NCBI GenBank assembly: GCA_016716465.1
Contig: JADJWH010000001.1
Coordinates: 1,240,001 to 1,304,000 of the forward strand
DNA from: Gammaproteobacteria bacterium
GTDB lineage: Bacteria > Pseudomonadota > Gammaproteobacteria > SZUA-140
Direction of reading: 5' to 3'
DNA: 64,000 nt
Part shown: piece after piece, positions 47,728 to 58,975 of the stretch
Position numbering within the stretch: the stretch's first letter is position 1
Layout: every line of letters starts with the position of its first letter
Position numbers and translations under genes: made by a program
The notes under the pieces: model-generated
The model's database searches: none
Told to the model about the DNA's origin: nothing
The model's input: the letters and a program-made list of their open reading frames with translations, nothing else

Positions 47728-49977
47728 CTAGACCGGATCCAAGCGGTCGACCTTGCGGAATCCCTGCGGCAGCTTGAGCCCGCGCCGCCCGCGCTCGCCG
47801 CGGTAGTGCTCCAGCTCCTTCGGCTTCAGCACGGTATGGCGCTGCCCGGCGGTGACCTTGAGCGAGCCCCCCGCCGGCACCACCGTCAGGGCGGAGACGA
47901 ACTCCTCGCGCGAGGCGACCTTGGCCGAGGCGAGCCCCATCAGCTTGACGCCTTTGCCGCGCCCGAGCTGCGGCAGTTCGCCGACCGGGAAGACGAGCAG
48001 GTGCCCCTCGTTACTGGCGACGACGGCCAGGTCGTTCTGCGGATCCGCGACGGCCGCCGGCGGCAGCACCAGCGCGCCGGCCGGGACCGACAGCACGCTC
48101 TTGCCCGCCTTGTTGCGCGAGAACAGCTCGCCGAGCTTGGCGACGAAACCGTAACCGGCGTCGCTCGCGAGCAGAGTGAAATTCTCGTCGGCGCCGATCA
48201 TGACCCCGGCGAAGGTCGCGCCATCGGGCGGGCTGAGGCGGCCGGTCAGCGGCTCCCCCTGGCCGCGTGCGGACGGCAGCGTGTGCGCCGGCAGGGTATA
48301 GGCCCGGCCATGTGAATCGACAAAATAGGCGGACTGGTTGCTGCGTCCCAGCGCGGCGGTCTTGAAGCCGTCGCCCGCCTTGTAGCCGAGGCTCACCGGG
48401 TCGATATCATGCCCCTTGGCGGCGCGCACCCAGCCTTTCTCGGACAGTACGATCGTGACCGGCTCGGTCGGCACCAGCGCGGTCTCGTCGATCGCCTGCG
48501 CGGCCGCGCGTTCGACCAGCGGTGAGCGGCGCGCGTCGCCGTACTTGTCGGCGTCCGCCTGCAGCTCGGCGCGAATCAGCTTCTTCAGGCGCGCCTTCGA
48601 GCCCAGCGTCTTCTCGAGATCCTCGCGTTCCCCGTTCAGGGCCTTCTGCTCGGCGCGGATCTCGATCTCCACCAGTTTCGCCAACTGGCGCAGGCGAATG
48701 TCGAGGATCGCGTCGGCCTGTATTTCGCTCAGCGCGTAACGCTCCATCAGGACCTGACGCGGATGGTCCTCGGTGCGGATAATGCGGATGACCTCGTCGA
48801 GATTCAGATAGGCGGCGAGCAGGCCGTCGAGGATGTGCAGGCGGCGCTGGACGGCCTCAAGGCGATGCGTCAACCGCCGCGTGACGACGTCGGCGCGAAA
48901 CTGCAGCCACTCCTCCAGCAGCGTCCGCAGATTCTTGACCTGGGGCCGGCCGTTCAGCCCGATCACGTTCATGTTGACGCGATAACTGCGCTCGAGGTCG
49001 GTGGTCGCGAACAGGTGCGACATCAACGCCTCGAAATCGATGCGGTTGGAACGCGGGACGATCACCAGCCGGGTCGGATTCTCGTGGTCGGACTCATCGC
49101 GCAGGTCTTCGACCATGGGCAGCTTCTTCGCGCCCATCTGCTGCGCGATCTGCTCCAGCACCTTGGCGCCCGAGACGCCGTACGGCAGGGCGTGGATAAC
49201 GATGCCCTCCTTGTCGACCTCGTAACGCGCGCGCATGCGCACCGCACCGTTGCCGGTCTCATACATGCGCAGGATCTCGGCACGCGGCGTGATGATCTCC
49301 GCCTCGGTCGGAAAATCGGGGGCCGCGATGTGTTCGCACAGCTCGGCGACCGTGGCCTTCGGCTCGTCGAGCAGGTGGATACAGGCGGCGGCCACCTCGC
49401 GCAGGTTGTGCGGCGGGATGTCGGTGGCCATGCCGACCGCGATCCCGGTGACGCCGTTCAGCAGCACATGGGGCAGCCGTGCCGGCAGCACCACCGGCTC
49501 ATCCAGCGTGCCGTCGAAATTCGGCTGCCAATCCACCGTGCCCTGGCCGAGCTCGGCCAGCAGGATCTCGGCGTAGCGCGACAGCCGGGCCTCGGTGTAA
49601 CGCATCGCCGCGAACGACTTCGGATCGTCCGGCGCGCCCCAGTTGCCCTGCCCGTCGATGAGCGGATAGCGGTAGGTGAACGGCTGCGCCATGTGCACCA
49701 TCGCCTCGTAACAGGCCGAGTCGCCGTGCGGATGGAACTTGCCGATCACGTCGCCCACGGTGCGCGCCGACTTCTTGTACTTCGCCGCCGCCGACAGCCC
49801 CAGCTCCGACATCGCGTAGACGATGCGCCGCTGCACCGGCTTGAGCCCGTCGCCGATGTGCGGCAGCGCGCGATCGAGGATCACGTACATCGAATAGTCG
49901 AGATACGCCTTCTCGGTGAATGCCCGCAGCGGACGGCGTTCGACGCCTTCGTAATCGATTTCGAGGGTTTCGCTCAT
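47728..49977 (-). CDS. parC: DNA topoisomerase IV subunit A
   Basis: A 749-residue ParC. Active-site Tyr127 is in MRYTEARLS. The quinolone-determining segment [14 protein letters not shown] has the wild-type Ser87 and Glu91 equivalents of E. coli Ser80/Glu84. The C-terminal beta-pinwheel (about 500-745) has degenerate blades, as expected for ParC rather than GyrA (no GyrA box). It decatenates chromosomes with ParE, encoded upstream, from which it is separated by 162 bases containing REP-like repeats. Confidence 0.96.
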   Translation of the reverse strand: MSETLEIDYEGVERRPLRAFTEKAYLDYSMYVILDRALPHIGDGLKPVQRRIVYAMSELGLSAAAKYKKSARTVGDVIGKFHPHGDSACYEAMVHMAQPFTYRYPLIDGQGNWGAPDDPKSFAAMRYTEARLSRYAEILLAELGQGTVDWQPNFDGTLDEPVVLPARLPHVLLNGVTGIAVGMATDIPPHNLREVAAACIHLLDEPKATVAELCEHIAAPDFPTEAEIITPRAEILRMYETGNGAVRMRARYEVDKEGIVIHALPYGVSGAKVLEQIAQQMGAKKLPMVEDLRDESDHENPTRLVIVPRSNRIDFEALMSHLFATTDLERSYRVNMNVIGLNGRPQVKNLRTLLEEWLQFRADVVTRRLTHRLEAVQRRLHILDGLLAAYLNLDEVIRIIRTEDHPRQVLMERYALSEIQADAILDIRLRQLAKLVEIEIRAEQKALNGEREDLEKTLGSKARLKKLIRAELQADADKYGDARRSPLVERAAAQAIDETALVPTEPVTIVLSEKGWVRAAKGHDIDPVSLGYKAGDGFKTAALGRSNQSAYFVDSHGRAYTLPAHTLPSARGQGEPLTGRLSPPDGATFAGVMIGADENFTLLASDAGYGFVAKLGELFSRNKAGKSVLSVPAGALVLPPAAVADPQNDLAVVASNEGHLLVFPVGELPQLGRGKGVKLMGLASAKVASREEFVSALTVVPAGGSLKVTAGQRHTVLKPKELEHYRGERGRRGLKLPQGFRKVDRLDPV

Positions 49978-49996
49978 GAGTACCTCACTTCATCTA

Positions 49997-50134
49997 GGGG
50001 ACGGAATTGAATTCCGTCCCCGGTATGGAGTATGGGGACAGATGCTGTTAGGGGACTGATTTAGAATCTGTCCCCGCCAGCAGGCCTATCTCCCCCATCA
50101 AAAATGTTCGGGGACAGATTTGAAATCTGTCCCC
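49997..50134. repeat. REP-like palindromes between parE and parC
   Basis: Three full units at 49997-50021 (GGGGACGGAATTG/AATTCCGTCCCC type), 50051-50075 and 50110-50134 (GGGGACAGATTTG/AAATCTGTCCCC), plus a half unit GGGGACAGATGCTG at 50034-50047. The last ends 5 bases before the parE stop. They could attenuate parE-parC cotranscription or protect the parE mRNA 3' end. Confidence 0.85.
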
Positions 50135-50139
50135 GGTTC

Positions 50140-52035
50140 TTAGATTACGGGCTCCGCCAGGTTCCCCTTCTCCTCCAGCCAGCTCTTGCGGTCGGAGGCG
50201 CGGCGCTTGGCGAGCAGCATGTCCATCAGGGCCACGGTGTCGTCGCCTTCCTCGATGGTGAGCTGGACCAGCCGGCGGGTTTCCGGGGCCATGGTGGTCT
50301 CGCGCAGCTGCAGCGGATTCATCTCGCCCAGCCCCTTGAAACGCTGCACATTGGGCTTGCCCTTCTTGTGTTCGGCGGCGATGCGGTCGAGGATGCCCTG
50401 TTTTTCGGCCTCGTCGAGGGCATAGTAGACCTCCTTGCCGAGGTCGATGCGATACAGCGGCGGCATCGCCACGTAGACGTGGCCCGCCGCCACCAGCGGG
50501 CGGAAGTGGCGCAGGAACAGCGCGCACAGCAGGGTCGCGATGTGCGCGCCGTCCGAGTCGGCGTCGGCGAGGATCGCGATCTTGCCGTAGCGCAGACCGG
50601 CGAGGTCGCTGGAGGCGGGATCGACGCCGATCGCGAGCGCGATGTCGTGCACCTCCTGCGAACCCAGCACCTCGGCGGCGGAGACCTCCCAGGTGTTGAG
50701 GATCTTGCCGCGCAGCGGCATCACCGCCTGGAACTGGCGGTCGCGCGCCTGCTTGGCCGAACCGCCGGCGGAGTCGCCCTCGACCAGGAACAGTTCCGAC
50801 AGGCGCGGATCCTGCGTGCTGCAGTCGGCCAGCTTGCCCGGCAGCGCCGGGCCGCGCGTGACCTGCTTGCGCTCGACCTTGCGCGCGGCGCGCAGGCGTC
50901 CCTCGGCGTTGGTGATCGCGAGCGCGGCGATCTTCTCGCCGGTCTCGACGTGCTGGTTGAGCCACAGGCCGAAGCTGTCCTTCACCACGCCGGCGACGAA
51001 GGTGGCGCACTCACGCGAGGACAGCCGCTCCTTCACCTGGCCGGAGAACTGCGGGTTCTCCATCTTGACCGACAGGATGTAGCTGCAGCCGCTCCAGACA
51101 TCGTCGGCGGTCAGCTTGACACCGCGCGGCAGCAGATTGCGGAACTCGCAGAATTCACGGATCGCGTCGGCCAGACCGGTGCGCAGACCGTTGACGTGCG
51201 TGCCCCCCTGCACCGTCGGCACCAGGTTCACGTAACTCTCGGCCACCGGCTCGCCGCCCTCCGGCTGCCACGCCACCGCCCAGTCGGCGGCCTCGCTCTC
51301 ACCCGCCATGGAACCGATGAAGGGCTCCTCGGGCAGCAGGACGCTGTCCTGCAGCGCGCTGAGCAGGTAATCGCGCAGACCGTCCTGATATTCCCACTCG
51401 AGGCGCTCGCCGCTGGCCTCGTCGTGGAAACCGACGTGCAGGCCGGGCGCGAGCACTGCCTTCGCGCGCAGCAACTGCTTCAGGCGCGACAACGAGAACT
51501 TGTCGGAATCGAAATATTTCGGGTCGGGCCAGAAGCGCACGCGGGTGCCGGTGTTCTGCCTGCCGACCTTGCCGACCACCTTCAGGGCGGAGGCCTTTTC
51601 GCCGCCGGCAAAGGCCATGTGGTATTCCTGGCCGTCGCGCCGGATGTGGACCTCGAGCTTCTTCGACAGGGCGTTGACCACGGACACGCCGACCCCGTGC
51701 AGACCGCCCGAGAAACGGTAATTCTTCTGTGAGAACTTTCCGCCCGCGTGCAGCCGGGTCAGGATCACCTCGACGCCCGAAATCTTCTCGCCGGGATGGA
51801 TGTCCACCGGCATGCCGCGCCCGTCGTCCTCCACTTCGAGGGAACCGTCCTTCCAGGCGGTGACCTGGATGCGGCGGGCGTGACCCGCGAGGACTTCGTC
51901 GACGCTGTTGTCGATGACCTCCTGCGCCAGGTGGTTCGGGCGCGCGGTGTCGGTATACATGCCGGGGCGCTTGCGCACCGGTTCGAGGCCGGTGAGGACC
52001 TCGATGGCGGCGGCGTCGTAAACCTTGCTGCTCAT
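50140..52035 (-). CDS. parE: DNA topoisomerase IV subunit B
   Basis: A 631-residue ParE: GHKL ATPase domain (about 1-220) with the ATP motif [15 protein letters not shown] and [15 protein letters not shown], transducer domain, then TOPRIM with [15 protein letters not shown] and the acidic DADSDGAHI. The C-terminal [21 protein letters not shown] segment is complete. Starts at [17 protein letters not shown]. It is divergent from xseB, so the 210-base gap holds both promoters. Confidence 0.96.
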   Translation of the reverse strand: MSSKVYDAAAIEVLTGLEPVRKRPGMYTDTARPNHLAQEVIDNSVDEVLAGHARRIQVTAWKDGSLEVEDDGRGMPVDIHPGEKISGVEVILTRLHAGGKFSQKNYRFSGGLHGVGVSVVNALSKKLEVHIRRDGQEYHMAFAGGEKASALKVVGKVGRQNTGTRVRFWPDPKYFDSDKFSLSRLKQLLRAKAVLAPGLHVGFHDEASGERLEWEYQDGLRDYLLSALQDSVLLPEEPFIGSMAGESEAADWAVAWQPEGGEPVAESYVNLVPTVQGGTHVNGLRTGLADAIREFCEFRNLLPRGVKLTADDVWSGCSYILSVKMENPQFSGQVKERLSSRECATFVAGVVKDSFGLWLNQHVETGEKIAALAITNAEGRLRAARKVERKQVTRGPALPGKLADCSTQDPRLSELFLVEGDSAGGSAKQARDRQFQAVMPLRGKILNTWEVSAAEVLGSQEVHDIALAIGVDPASSDLAGLRYGKIAILADADSDGAHIATLLCALFLRHFRPLVAAGHVYVAMPPLYRIDLGKEVYYALDEAEKQGILDRIAAEHKKGKPNVQRFKGLGEMNPLQLRETTMAPETRRLVQLTIEEGDDTVALMDMLLAKRRASDRKSWLEEKGNLAEPVI

Positions 52036-52153
52036 TGCTCGTATTCGCTCGTCCTGGCTGCAAAAACCGCCCGCAGTCTATCATGAAGCGCCGCGGCGGG
52101 CACGAGCGGGCCCGCGCGCGTTCCAGCCGCGGAATGAGGGAGAAAAAATGATA

Positions 52154-52159
52154 TATAAT
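52154..52159 (+). promoter_or_regulatory. Candidate -10 element for xseB-ispA-dxs
   Basis: A TATAAT in an otherwise GC-rich divergent region between parE and xseB, about 90 bases before the xseB start. No matching -35 is evident at the standard distance, so this is a weak call. Confidence 0.3.
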
Positions 52160-52246
52160 GTGCCATCCCCGCGGCACCGCACGGCTCCACATGACGTTGG
52201 ATGGAGCGGGCCCGGCCTTCACCGCGTGAACGAGCAGGTATATCGA

Positions 52247-52504
52247 GTGGCGAAAAAACCCGAACGCAAACAGGACGAGACGCCGGATTTCGAACACTCC
52301 CTGCAGGAACTCGAGGCCATCGTCGCGCGCCTCGAACAGGGTGACCTCCCGCTGGAGGAATCCTTGCGCCAGTTCGAACGCGGGATCGCGCTGACCCGGG
52401 CCTGTCAGCAGTCCCTGAAGACGGCCGAACAGAAGGTGCAGATCCTGATCGAGGAAAATGGGAAAACCGATACCCGTGCATTCACCGACGAAACCGAAGA
52501 CTGA
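52247..52504 (+). CDS. xseB: Exodeoxyribonuclease VII small subunit
   Basis: An 85-residue protein with the family core [20 protein letters not shown] followed by [13 protein letters not shown] and a second helix [15 protein letters not shown]. It binds XseA to form the ssDNA nuclease. A GTG start at 52247 gives [11 protein letters not shown], like orthologues. A GTG 21 bases upstream is possible. The 3' end overlaps ispA by 47 bases. It heads the xseB-ispA-dxs operon. Confidence 0.92.
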   Translation: MAKKPERKQDETPDFEHSLQELEAIVARLEQGDLPLEESLRQFERGIALTRACQQSLKTAEQKVQILIEENGKTDTRAFTDETED

Positions 52505-53402
52505 ACCCGCCGTCGCGCTCGACGGTTTCATGGAGCTGTCCCGCGCCCGGGTCGAGGCCGCACTCGACCGCTGGCTGCCGCCCGCGGAGGCGGAGCCGCG
52601 CGACCTCCACCGCGCGATGCGCTACGCGACACTCGCCGGCGGCAAATACGTGCGGCCGCTGCTGGTGTACGCCACCGGGCAGGCCTTCGGCGTGGCGCCG
52701 GAGCGGCTGGACGGCGCCGCCTGCGCCGTGGAGCTGATCCATGCCTACTCGCTGGTACACGACGACCTGCCCGCGATGGACAACGATCCGTTGCGGCGCG
52801 GTAAGCCGAGTTGCCACGTCGCCTTCGGCGAGGCCCCCGCCATCCTGACCGGCGACGCGCTGCAGGCGCTGGCCTTCCACATCCTAGCGGCGGACCCCGC
52901 ACCCGGCATCGCCGCGGCGCAACGCCTGCGCATGATCGACACCCTCGCGCTGGCCGGCGGATCGCTCGGCATGGCGGGTGGCCAGGCCATCGACCTCGCC
53001 GCCGTGGGCCGCGCGCTCGGCCTTGCCGAACTGGAGGACATGCACGCGCGCAAGACCGGGGCACTGATCCGCGCCAGCGTACTGATGGGGGCGCTCGCCG
53101 CCGGCGATCTGCCGGCGGCGACGGTGGCCGCGCTGGGCGCGTACGCTCGTTGCATCGGCCTCACCTTCCAGATCCGCGACGACGTGCTCGACGCCGAGGG
53201 CGACACCACGACGCTGGGCAAGACCTCGGGCAGCGACCGCGACAACCACAAGCCGACCTACGCCACCCTGCTCGGCGTGGAGGCGGCGAAACGCCTGGCG
53301 GAGGAACTGCATCGCGAGGCGGTGGGACATCTGGAGGCGCTGGGCGCGCAGGCGGAGCTGCTGCGCGAGATCTCGGCCTATATCATCCGGCGCATCCATT
53401 AG
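52458..53402 (+). CDS. ispA: Farnesyl diphosphate synthase
   Basis: A 314-residue short-chain prenyltransferase. The first Asp-rich motif is [14 protein letters not shown] (FARM) and the second is DDVLDAEGD (SARM). It condenses IPP with DMAPP/GPP to FPP. The ATG at 52458 overlaps xseB by 47 bases. Orthologues start nearer [15 protein letters not shown] (52530), so the first 24 residues may be non-native. Encoded between xseB and dxs, it shares the isoprenoid pathway with dxs. Confidence 0.93.
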   Translation: MGKPIPVHSPTKPKTEPAVALDGFMELSRARVEAALDRWLPPAEAEPRDLHRAMRYATLAGGKYVRPLLVYATGQAFGVAPERLDGAACAVELIHAYSLVHDDLPAMDNDPLRRGKPSCHVAFGEAPAILTGDALQALAFHILAADPAPGIAAAQRLRMIDTLALAGGSLGMAGGQAIDLAAVGRALGLAELEDMHARKTGALIRASVLMGALAAGDLPAATVAALGAYARCIGLTFQIRDDVLDAEGDTTTLGKTSGSDRDNHKPTYATLLGVEAAKRLAEELHREAVGHLEALGAQAELLREISAYIIRRIH

Positions 53403-53484
53403 CGGCGGAGAGCGGCGCATGGCGCTTGCATCACCCGGCCAAAGCACGCATTATTCCATACGTAGATCAAGGGTATAAGGACGG

Positions 53485-55392
53485 ATGACGGACACGAAAC
53501 CTGGCTTCCCGCTGCTGGAAGGCATCAATGATCCCTCCGAGCTGCGCCAGCTGCGACCGCAACAGCTGCGCCAGCTCAGCGACGAGCTGCGCGGGTTCAT
53601 CATCCAGTCCGTCTCCCATACCGGCGGCCATCTGTCCTCCAGCCTAGGCACGGTGGAACTGACCGTCGCCCTGCATTACGTCTTCAACACGCCGTACGAC
53701 TCGCTGGTCTGGGATGTCGGTCACCAGTCCTATGGGCACAAGATACTGACCGGCCGTCGCCGGGCGATGGCGACCCTGCGCAAGAAGGACGGTCTGTCCG
53801 GATTCCTGAAGCGCAGCGAAAGCCCCTACGACAGCTTCGGGGCGGGCCACTCCAGCACCTCGATCAGCGCGGCGCTCGGCATGGCGATCGCGGCGCAGCG
53901 CCGCGGCGAGGAGCGCAAGACGGTGGCGGTGATCGGCGACGGCGCCATGACCGCGGGCATGGCCTTCGAGGCACTCAGCCATGCCGGCAACACCGAGGCC
54001 GACCTGCTGGTGATCCTGAATGACAACGAGATGTCGATTTCACGCAACGTCGGCGGCATCTCGAATTACCTCGCCAGGCTGCTCTCCGGGCGCCTCTATT
54101 CCACCATGCGCGAAGGCAGCAAGAAGGTGCTCAGCGCGCTGCCGCCCCCGGTCTGGGAGCTGGCGCGGCGCGCCGAGGAGCACGTCAAGGGTATGGTGGT
54201 CCCGGGCACGCTGTTCGAGGAACTTGGCTTCAACTACATCGGCCCGATCGACGGACACGACATCGACACCCTGGTCGCGACACTGAAAAACCTCTACTCG
54301 CTGAAGGGACCGCAGTTCCTTCACGTGGTGACGCGCAAGGGCAAGGGCTACCATCCGGCGGAGGAGAACCCCTGCGCCTTCCACGGGGTCAATGCCTTCA
54401 ACCCGGAGGACGGCCGCATGCTCGGCGCCGGCGGCGGCCGCCCGACCTACTCGCAGATCTTCGGCGAATGGCTGTGCGATACGGCCGCGGCCGACGCGGG
54501 GCTGGTTGCCATCACCCCGGCCATGAGTGACGGTTCGGGCATGAACGAGTTCGCCCGGCGCTTCCCGGCCCAGTTCATCGATGTCGGCATCGCCGAGCAG
54601 CACAGCGTGACGCTGGCCGGCGGACTGGCCTGCGGCGGCCTGAAACCCGTCGTCGCCATCTATTCGACCTTCCTGCAGCGCGCCTACGACCAGCTCATCC
54701 ACGACGTCGCGCTGCAGAACCTGCCGGTGCTGTTCGCGATCGATCGCGCCGGGCTGGTCGGCCCGGACGGCCCGACCCACGCCGGCAGCTTCGACCTGAG
54801 CTTTCTGCGCTGCATACCGAACATGGTCGTCATGGCGCCGGCCGACGAGGACGAGTGCTACCAGATGCTGACCGCGGGCTATCACCATGACGGTCCCTGC
54901 GCGGTGCGCTATCCGCGCGGTACCGGTCCGGGACGCGCCGTGCGCAAGCCGGCCGCCGCCCTGCCGCTCGGCCGCGCCGAGCTGCGGCGCAAAGGCCGCC
55001 GCGTATCCCTGCTCGCCTTCGGCAGCATGGTGCAATCCGCCCTCGAGGCCGGCGAGACACTCGACGCCAGCGTCGTCAATATGCGCTTCGTCAAACCGCT
55101 GGACGAGAACATGGTGCTGCACCAGGCCACCACCCATGACCTGCTCGTGACGGTGGAGGAAAACGCCGTGCAGGGGGGCGCCGGCAGCGCCGTGAGCGAG
55201 TTTCTCGCCGCGCAGGGCATCGTATTGCCGGTGATCAACCTCGGGCTGCCCGACCTGTATGTGGAACACGGCGGCCGGGCCGAGCTCCTCGCCGAATGCG
55301 AGCTGGACACGCCGGGCATCCTGCGTACCGTGAATGCCTGGCTGGCAAGCCATCCTTGCCAAATCCTGCCGCTTGGCGTAAATTCCTACTAA
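53485..55392 (+). CDS. dxs: 1-deoxy-D-xylulose-5-phosphate synthase
   Basis: A 635-residue thiamine-diphosphate enzyme: TPP/Mg motif [14 protein letters not shown]...NDNEMS in the first domain, catalytic Glu in [13 protein letters not shown] of the pyrimidine domain, and a C-terminal transketolase domain. It makes DXP from pyruvate and glyceraldehyde-3-phosphate, the first step of the MEP isoprenoid pathway. AAGGACGG before the ATG gives the SD. It lies 82 bases downstream of ispA. Confidence 0.97.
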   Translation: MTDTKPGFPLLEGINDPSELRQLRPQQLRQLSDELRGFIIQSVSHTGGHLSSSLGTVELTVALHYVFNTPYDSLVWDVGHQSYGHKILTGRRRAMATLRKKDGLSGFLKRSESPYDSFGAGHSSTSISAALGMAIAAQRRGEERKTVAVIGDGAMTAGMAFEALSHAGNTEADLLVILNDNEMSISRNVGGISNYLARLLSGRLYSTMREGSKKVLSALPPPVWELARRAEEHVKGMVVPGTLFEELGFNYIGPIDGHDIDTLVATLKNLYSLKGPQFLHVVTRKGKGYHPAEENPCAFHGVNAFNPEDGRMLGAGGGRPTYSQIFGEWLCDTAAADAGLVAITPAMSDGSGMNEFARRFPAQFIDVGIAEQHSVTLAGGLACGGLKPVVAIYSTFLQRAYDQLIHDVALQNLPVLFAIDRAGLVGPDGPTHAGSFDLSFLRCIPNMVVMAPADEDECYQMLTAGYHHDGPCAVRYPRGTGPGRAVRKPAAALPLGRAELRRKGRRVSLLAFGSMVQSALEAGETLDASVVNMRFVKPLDENMVLHQATTHDLLVTVEENAVQGGAGSAVSEFLAAQGIVLPVINLGLPDLYVEHGGRAELLAECELDTPGILRTVNAWLASHPCQILPLGVNSY

Positions 55393-55409
55393 ATTAGTCA
55401 AGTATTCCG

Positions 55410-55799
55410 ATGCAGTCACGTTATTTGTTGAAAGTGTCCACGGGCTTCGCCGCGGCCCACAGTCTGCGCGACTATCCGGGTGATTGCAGCCGCCTGCATG
55501 GACACAACTGGAAGGTCGACGTCGAGGTCGAGGCCACCGCGCTCAACAACGTGGGCATGGGCGTCGACTTCAAGGTCATCAAGCAGGCGGCGCGGGACCT
55601 CGCCGCCACGCTCGATCACCGCAACCTGAACGACATCCCGCCGTTCGACCGGATCAATCCGACGGCGGAGAACATCGCGGCCTTTTTCCATCGTGGGCTG
55701 TCCGAGGTACTGAACACCGACACCGTGCGCGTCGTCGCAGTCATGCTGTGGGAAACCGACAGCGCCGGGGTCCGCTACAGCGAGGTGAACGAACGATGA
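55410..55799 (+). CDS. queD: 6-carboxy-5,6,7,8-tetrahydropterin synthase
   Basis: A 129-residue QueD/PTPS fold protein. Zn ligands are His in FAAAHSL and the pair in LHGHNW; the catalytic Cys precedes them in [11 protein letters not shown]. The Glu of MLWETDSAG binds the pterin. It turns dihydroneopterin triphosphate into 6-carboxytetrahydropterin for queuosine. Its stop overlaps the folE2 start (ATGA), coupling it with the enzyme that supplies its substrate. It starts 17 bases after dxs. Confidence 0.92.
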   Translation: MQSRYLLKVSTGFAAAHSLRDYPGDCSRLHGHNWKVDVEVEATALNNVGMGVDFKVIKQAARDLAATLDHRNLNDIPPFDRINPTAENIAAFFHRGLSEVLNTDTVRVVAVMLWETDSAGVRYSEVNER

Positions 55800-56602
55800 A
55801 TCCGATCAATACCAGCGCCATCGCCGACGTCCAGGGCAGCCCGGATACGCGCAAGCTCCCCATCAACAAGGTGGGCATCAAGCACATCCGCCACCCGGTG
55901 CGGGTGCGCGACCGCAGCGGCGGCGAGCAGCACACCATCGCCACCTTCAATATGTACGTCGACCTGCCGCACAACTTCAAGGGCACGCACATGTCGCGTT
56001 TCGTGGAACTGCTGAATTCCCACGAGCGCGAGATCACCGTCGCCTCTTTCAAGGACATCCTGGCGCAGATGCGCGAGACGCTCAACGCCGCCTCCGCCCA
56101 CATGGAGATGCGCTTTCCCTACTTCGTCAACAAGACCGCCCCGGTGTCCGGCGTGCAGAGCCTGCTCGACTACGACGTCACCCTGATCGGCGAGGCGTCG
56201 CCCGAGAAGTCGCAGATGACGGTGAAGGTCGTGGTGCCGGTCACCAGCCTGTGCCCGTGCTCGAAGGAAATCTCGCAATACGGCGCGCACAACCAGCGCT
56301 CCCACGTGACGGTCACCGCGCTCACCAAGGGCTTCGTCTGGATCGAGGACCTGATCGATATCGTCGAACAGGAGGCCTCGTGCGAAATCTATGGCCTGCT
56401 CAAGCGGCCGGACGAGAAGTTCGTCACCGAACGCGCCTACGACAACCCGAAATTCGTCGAGGACATGGTGCGCGACGTGGCCGCCCGCCTCAACGCCGAC
56501 CGGCGCATCGAGGGTTACATCCTCGAGTCGGAGAATTTCGAGTCGATCCACAATCACTCCGCGTATGCCCTGATCGAAAAGGGCATGCATCCCTGCCCGT
56601 GA
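55796..56602 (+). CDS. folE2: GTP cyclohydrolase FolE2 (type IB)
   Basis: A 268-residue COG1469 protein with the conserved catalytic Cys region [12 protein letters not shown] and Glu/His residues in the tunnelling fold. It converts GTP to dihydroneopterin triphosphate using metals other than Zn, an advantage under zinc limitation. It feeds folate and, through QueD, queuosine. Overlap with queD is 4 bases. No Zur-like box was searched for or seen immediately upstream, since it lies inside the operon. Confidence 0.94.
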   Translation: MNPINTSAIADVQGSPDTRKLPINKVGIKHIRHPVRVRDRSGGEQHTIATFNMYVDLPHNFKGTHMSRFVELLNSHEREITVASFKDILAQMRETLNAASAHMEMRFPYFVNKTAPVSGVQSLLDYDVTLIGEASPEKSQMTVKVVVPVTSLCPCSKEISQYGAHNQRSHVTVTALTKGFVWIEDLIDIVEQEASCEIYGLLKRPDEKFVTERAYDNPKFVEDMVRDVAARLNADRRIEGYILESENFESIHNHSAYALIEKGMHPCP

Positions 56603-56636
56603 CCCGGGGACCGGTTACGCCGCGGGGAACCGTGGC

Positions 56637-57341
56637 ATGAAACCGGTCCTGGTCTTCCGCCACATCGCCTGCGAGGGCCCCGGATACCTGGGAGAGTTCC
56701 TCGCCGCGCGCGACATCCCCTTTCGCACGATCCGGATCGACATGGGGGAAACCGTGCCGGAGCGCATCGACGGGGTCGGCGGCCTGGTATTCATGGGCGG
56801 ACCGATGAGCGTGAACGATCCGCTGCCCTGGGTCACGCAGGAACTCGAACTGATCCGACAGGCCGCGGCGGAAGGCATCCCGGTACTGGGCCATTGCCTC
56901 GGCGGGCAACTGATCGCGAAGGCGCTCGGCGCCGAAGTGGGCCGCAATCCGGTCAAGGAGATCGGCTGGCACGAGATCGTCAGGGTGGAATCGGCCGGCG
57001 ACGCCGGCATCACGGAGCATCTGCCGGCGCGCTTCGAGGGCTACCACTGGCACGGCGAGACCTTCACGCTGCCGACTGGGGCCACGCTGCTGATGCGCAG
57101 CGCGCACTGTCGCCATCAGGCCTTCATCAAGGATCGGGCGCTGGCCTTGCAGTTCCATGTCGAGGTGACGGGCGCGATGGTCAGGGAGTGGTGCGCGGAA
57201 TACCGCGCCGAACTCGCGCAATGCGCGGGCCAGCCCGCGGTGCAGGGCACGGCGCAGATGACGGAACGGCTGGAGGAGCGCATCGCCGGGCTGCAGCGCG
57301 TCGCCGATTCCCTGTACGACTACTGGCTGAATGTAAAATAG
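56637..57341 (+). CDS. Class I glutamine amidotransferase-like protein
   Basis: A 234-residue GATase domain protein, resembling the GMP synthase glutaminase domain. The nucleophile Cys is in GHCLGGQLI, the oxyanion Gly-Gly in FMGGPMSVND, and the His-x-Glu pair in LQFHVEVT. It lacks an attached synthase domain, so its acceptor is unknown. It could release ammonia for an unidentified partner or hydrolyse a gamma-glutamyl compound. It starts 34 bases after folE2. It ends inside a REP-like repeat. Confidence 0.85.
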   Translation: MKPVLVFRHIACEGPGYLGEFLAARDIPFRTIRIDMGETVPERIDGVGGLVFMGGPMSVNDPLPWVTQELELIRQAAAEGIPVLGHCLGGQLIAKALGAEVGRNPVKEIGWHEIVRVESAGDAGITEHLPARFEGYHWHGETFTLPTGATLLMRSAHCRHQAFIKDRALALQFHVEVTGAMVREWCAEYRAELAQCAGQPAVQGTAQMTERLEERIAGLQRVADSLYDYWLNVK

Positions 57342-57400
57342 GGGACGGACTTAAGTCCGTCCCCGAACAAAGCCAAGGGACAGATTTCAAATCTGTCCCC
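57341..57400. repeat. Two REP-like palindromes between convergent genes
   Basis: Units at 57341-57364 (GGGGACGGACTT/AAGTCCGTCCCC) and 57377-57400 (GGGACAGATTTC/AAATCTGTCCCC), located between the GATase stop and the end of pgpA, as at the epmB/htpX junction. Confidence 0.85.
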
Positions 57401-57430
57401 GTAATTATCGAAGCCGTGCCCGTAACCGGC

Positions 57431-57913
57431 CTACGACCCCACCCGCGCAATCAGCTGCAAGATCAGCAGCGCGTACACCCCCGCCAGCACGTCGTCCAGC
57501 ATGATGCCCAGCCCGCCGTGCACGCGGCGATCGATCCCGCGGATCGGCCACGGCTTCCAGATGTCGAACAGGCGAAACAGCGCGAAACCCGTTACGATCG
57601 CCCAGGCCCCTGACGGGGCCAGCGTCATCGTGACCAGGAACCCGACCACCTCATCGAACACGATCGCCGGATGATCGTGCACGCCGAGCGCACGCGCGGT
57701 GACGCGACACACGACGACGCCGGCGAGGAAGAGCACGGTGAGCGCGGCAAGATATCCCGCCAACGGGAGCTGCGCGAGCAGCAGATAGAGCGGAACCCCC
57801 AGCAGCGTGCCGAAGGTGCCCGGGGCGAACGGCACGGCGCCCAGACCGAAGCCCAGCGCCGGCCAGTGCAGCGGGTTCTTCAATACCCGCATCGGGAGCG
57901 GCGGCGCCTTCAT
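57431..57913 (-). CDS. pgpA: Phosphatidylglycerophosphatase A
   Basis: A 160-residue integral membrane phosphatase with the family motif VPFAPGTFGTLLG near residue 28 and the acidic VFDEVVGF plus DVLAGVYA. About four TM helices. It removes the phosphate from phosphatidylglycerophosphate. The start at MKAPPLPMRVL overlaps the thiL stop (ATGA), the conserved thiL-pgpA arrangement. A longer in-frame extension is a thiL shadow. Confidence 0.94.
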   Translation of the reverse strand: MKAPPLPMRVLKNPLHWPALGFGLGAVPFAPGTFGTLLGVPLYLLLAQLPLAGYLAALTVLFLAGVVVCRVTARALGVHDHPAIVFDEVVGFLVTMTLAPSGAWAIVTGFALFRLFDIWKPWPIRGIDRRVHGGLGIMLDDVLAGVYALLILQLIARVGS

Positions 57914-58929
57914 CGGTCGCCGGCGCCGAAATGATCGTAACCGCCTCGCGGCGGCCGGTAGGCGGTACCCTCCGCCAGCCTGAGCCGCAGGCCCGCCTGC
58001 GCCTCGACGACCCCGATGCACGTGCAGGGAATTCCCGAGGTCATGAGTTCTTCCAGCCGGGGCGCGGCCGCGGGCGGGGCCGTGAAACAGAGCTCGTAGT
58101 CGTCGCCCGACCCGAGCGCCAGATCCGCCCACGCCTTTCCAGGCGTCAGTCCGCGCAAGGCGGGATGATTCGCGGCCTCCATGGCCGCCAGTGTAGCGCG
58201 GAACTCCGGCGACAGCGGCAGGTGATCGAGATCGAGCGTCGCCCCGACGCCGCTCGCCTGCAGGATATGACCCAGATCGGCATACAGTCCGTCGGAGACG
58301 TCGATCGCCGCGTGCACCAGACCGCGCAGGCGTAGCGCTTCGTTCACGCGCGGCGCCGGGCGATCGAGCCGCTGACGAAGATACACGGTCCCGGCGTCGC
58401 GGCCGTGCCCTTCGCCCGCGAGCAGCAGGCCGAGTCCGGCATCGCCCAGGGTCCCCGTGAGGTAGATCCGGTCACCCGGCCGGGCGCCGTCGCGGCGGAA
58501 GGCGGCCCCCGGCGGTACGAAGCCCAGCACCTGCACGCTGATGGTGAGCGGTCCGCGCGTGGTGTCGCCGCCGATCAGCGCGACATCGTGGGCGCGCGCC
58601 AATGCGAAGAATCCGTGCGCGAAGTCCGCCAGCCAGCGTTCGTCCGGCCGCGGCAGCGTGAGCGCGAGCATGGCCCAGGCGGGTTGCGCGCCCATCGCCG
58701 CCAGGTCACTCAGATTCACCGCCAGCGCCTTGTGACCGATCGACTCCGCGTCGGTGTCGAGGGGAAAATGGACGCCGGCAACCAGAGTATCGATCGCGGC
58801 CGCGAGCTCCATCCCGGCCGGCGGTCGCAACAGCGCGGCGTCGTCGCCGATGCCGAGGACGACGTCGGAACGCCCGGCGCCGGGACGCGCGAAATGGCGC
58901 GCGATCAGATCGAACTCCGAGGAACTCAC
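57910..58929 (-). CDS. thiL: Thiamine-monophosphate kinase
   Basis: A 339-residue ThiL: GIGDDAALLRPPAG, VNLSDLAAMGAQPAWAMLAL and GGDTTRGPL are the nucleotide and Mg sites, and SGDDYELCFT is the C-terminal signature. It phosphorylates TMP to thiamine diphosphate. It sits in the nusB-thiL-pgpA order 46 bases after nusB. Cytoplasmic. Confidence 0.95.
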   Translation of the reverse strand: MSSSEFDLIARHFARPGAGRSDVVLGIGDDAALLRPPAGMELAAAIDTLVAGVHFPLDTDAESIGHKALAVNLSDLAAMGAQPAWAMLALTLPRPDERWLADFAHGFFALARAHDVALIGGDTTRGPLTISVQVLGFVPPGAAFRRDGARPGDRIYLTGTLGDAGLGLLLAGEGHGRDAGTVYLRQRLDRPAPRVNEALRLRGLVHAAIDVSDGLYADLGHILQASGVGATLDLDHLPLSPEFRATLAAMEAANHPALRGLTPGKAWADLALGSGDDYELCFTAPPAAAPRLEELMTSGIPCTCIGVVEAQAGLRLRLAEGTAYRPPRGGYDHFGAGDR

Positions 58930-58975
58930 AGGGATCTCCCTCCCCGCCTGCGCGGCACTGGAAGAGCGTGCCGGA

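Noticed and set aside
50104..51732. 542-codon frame antisense to parE
   Set aside because: Shadow frame beginning inside a REP-like repeat.
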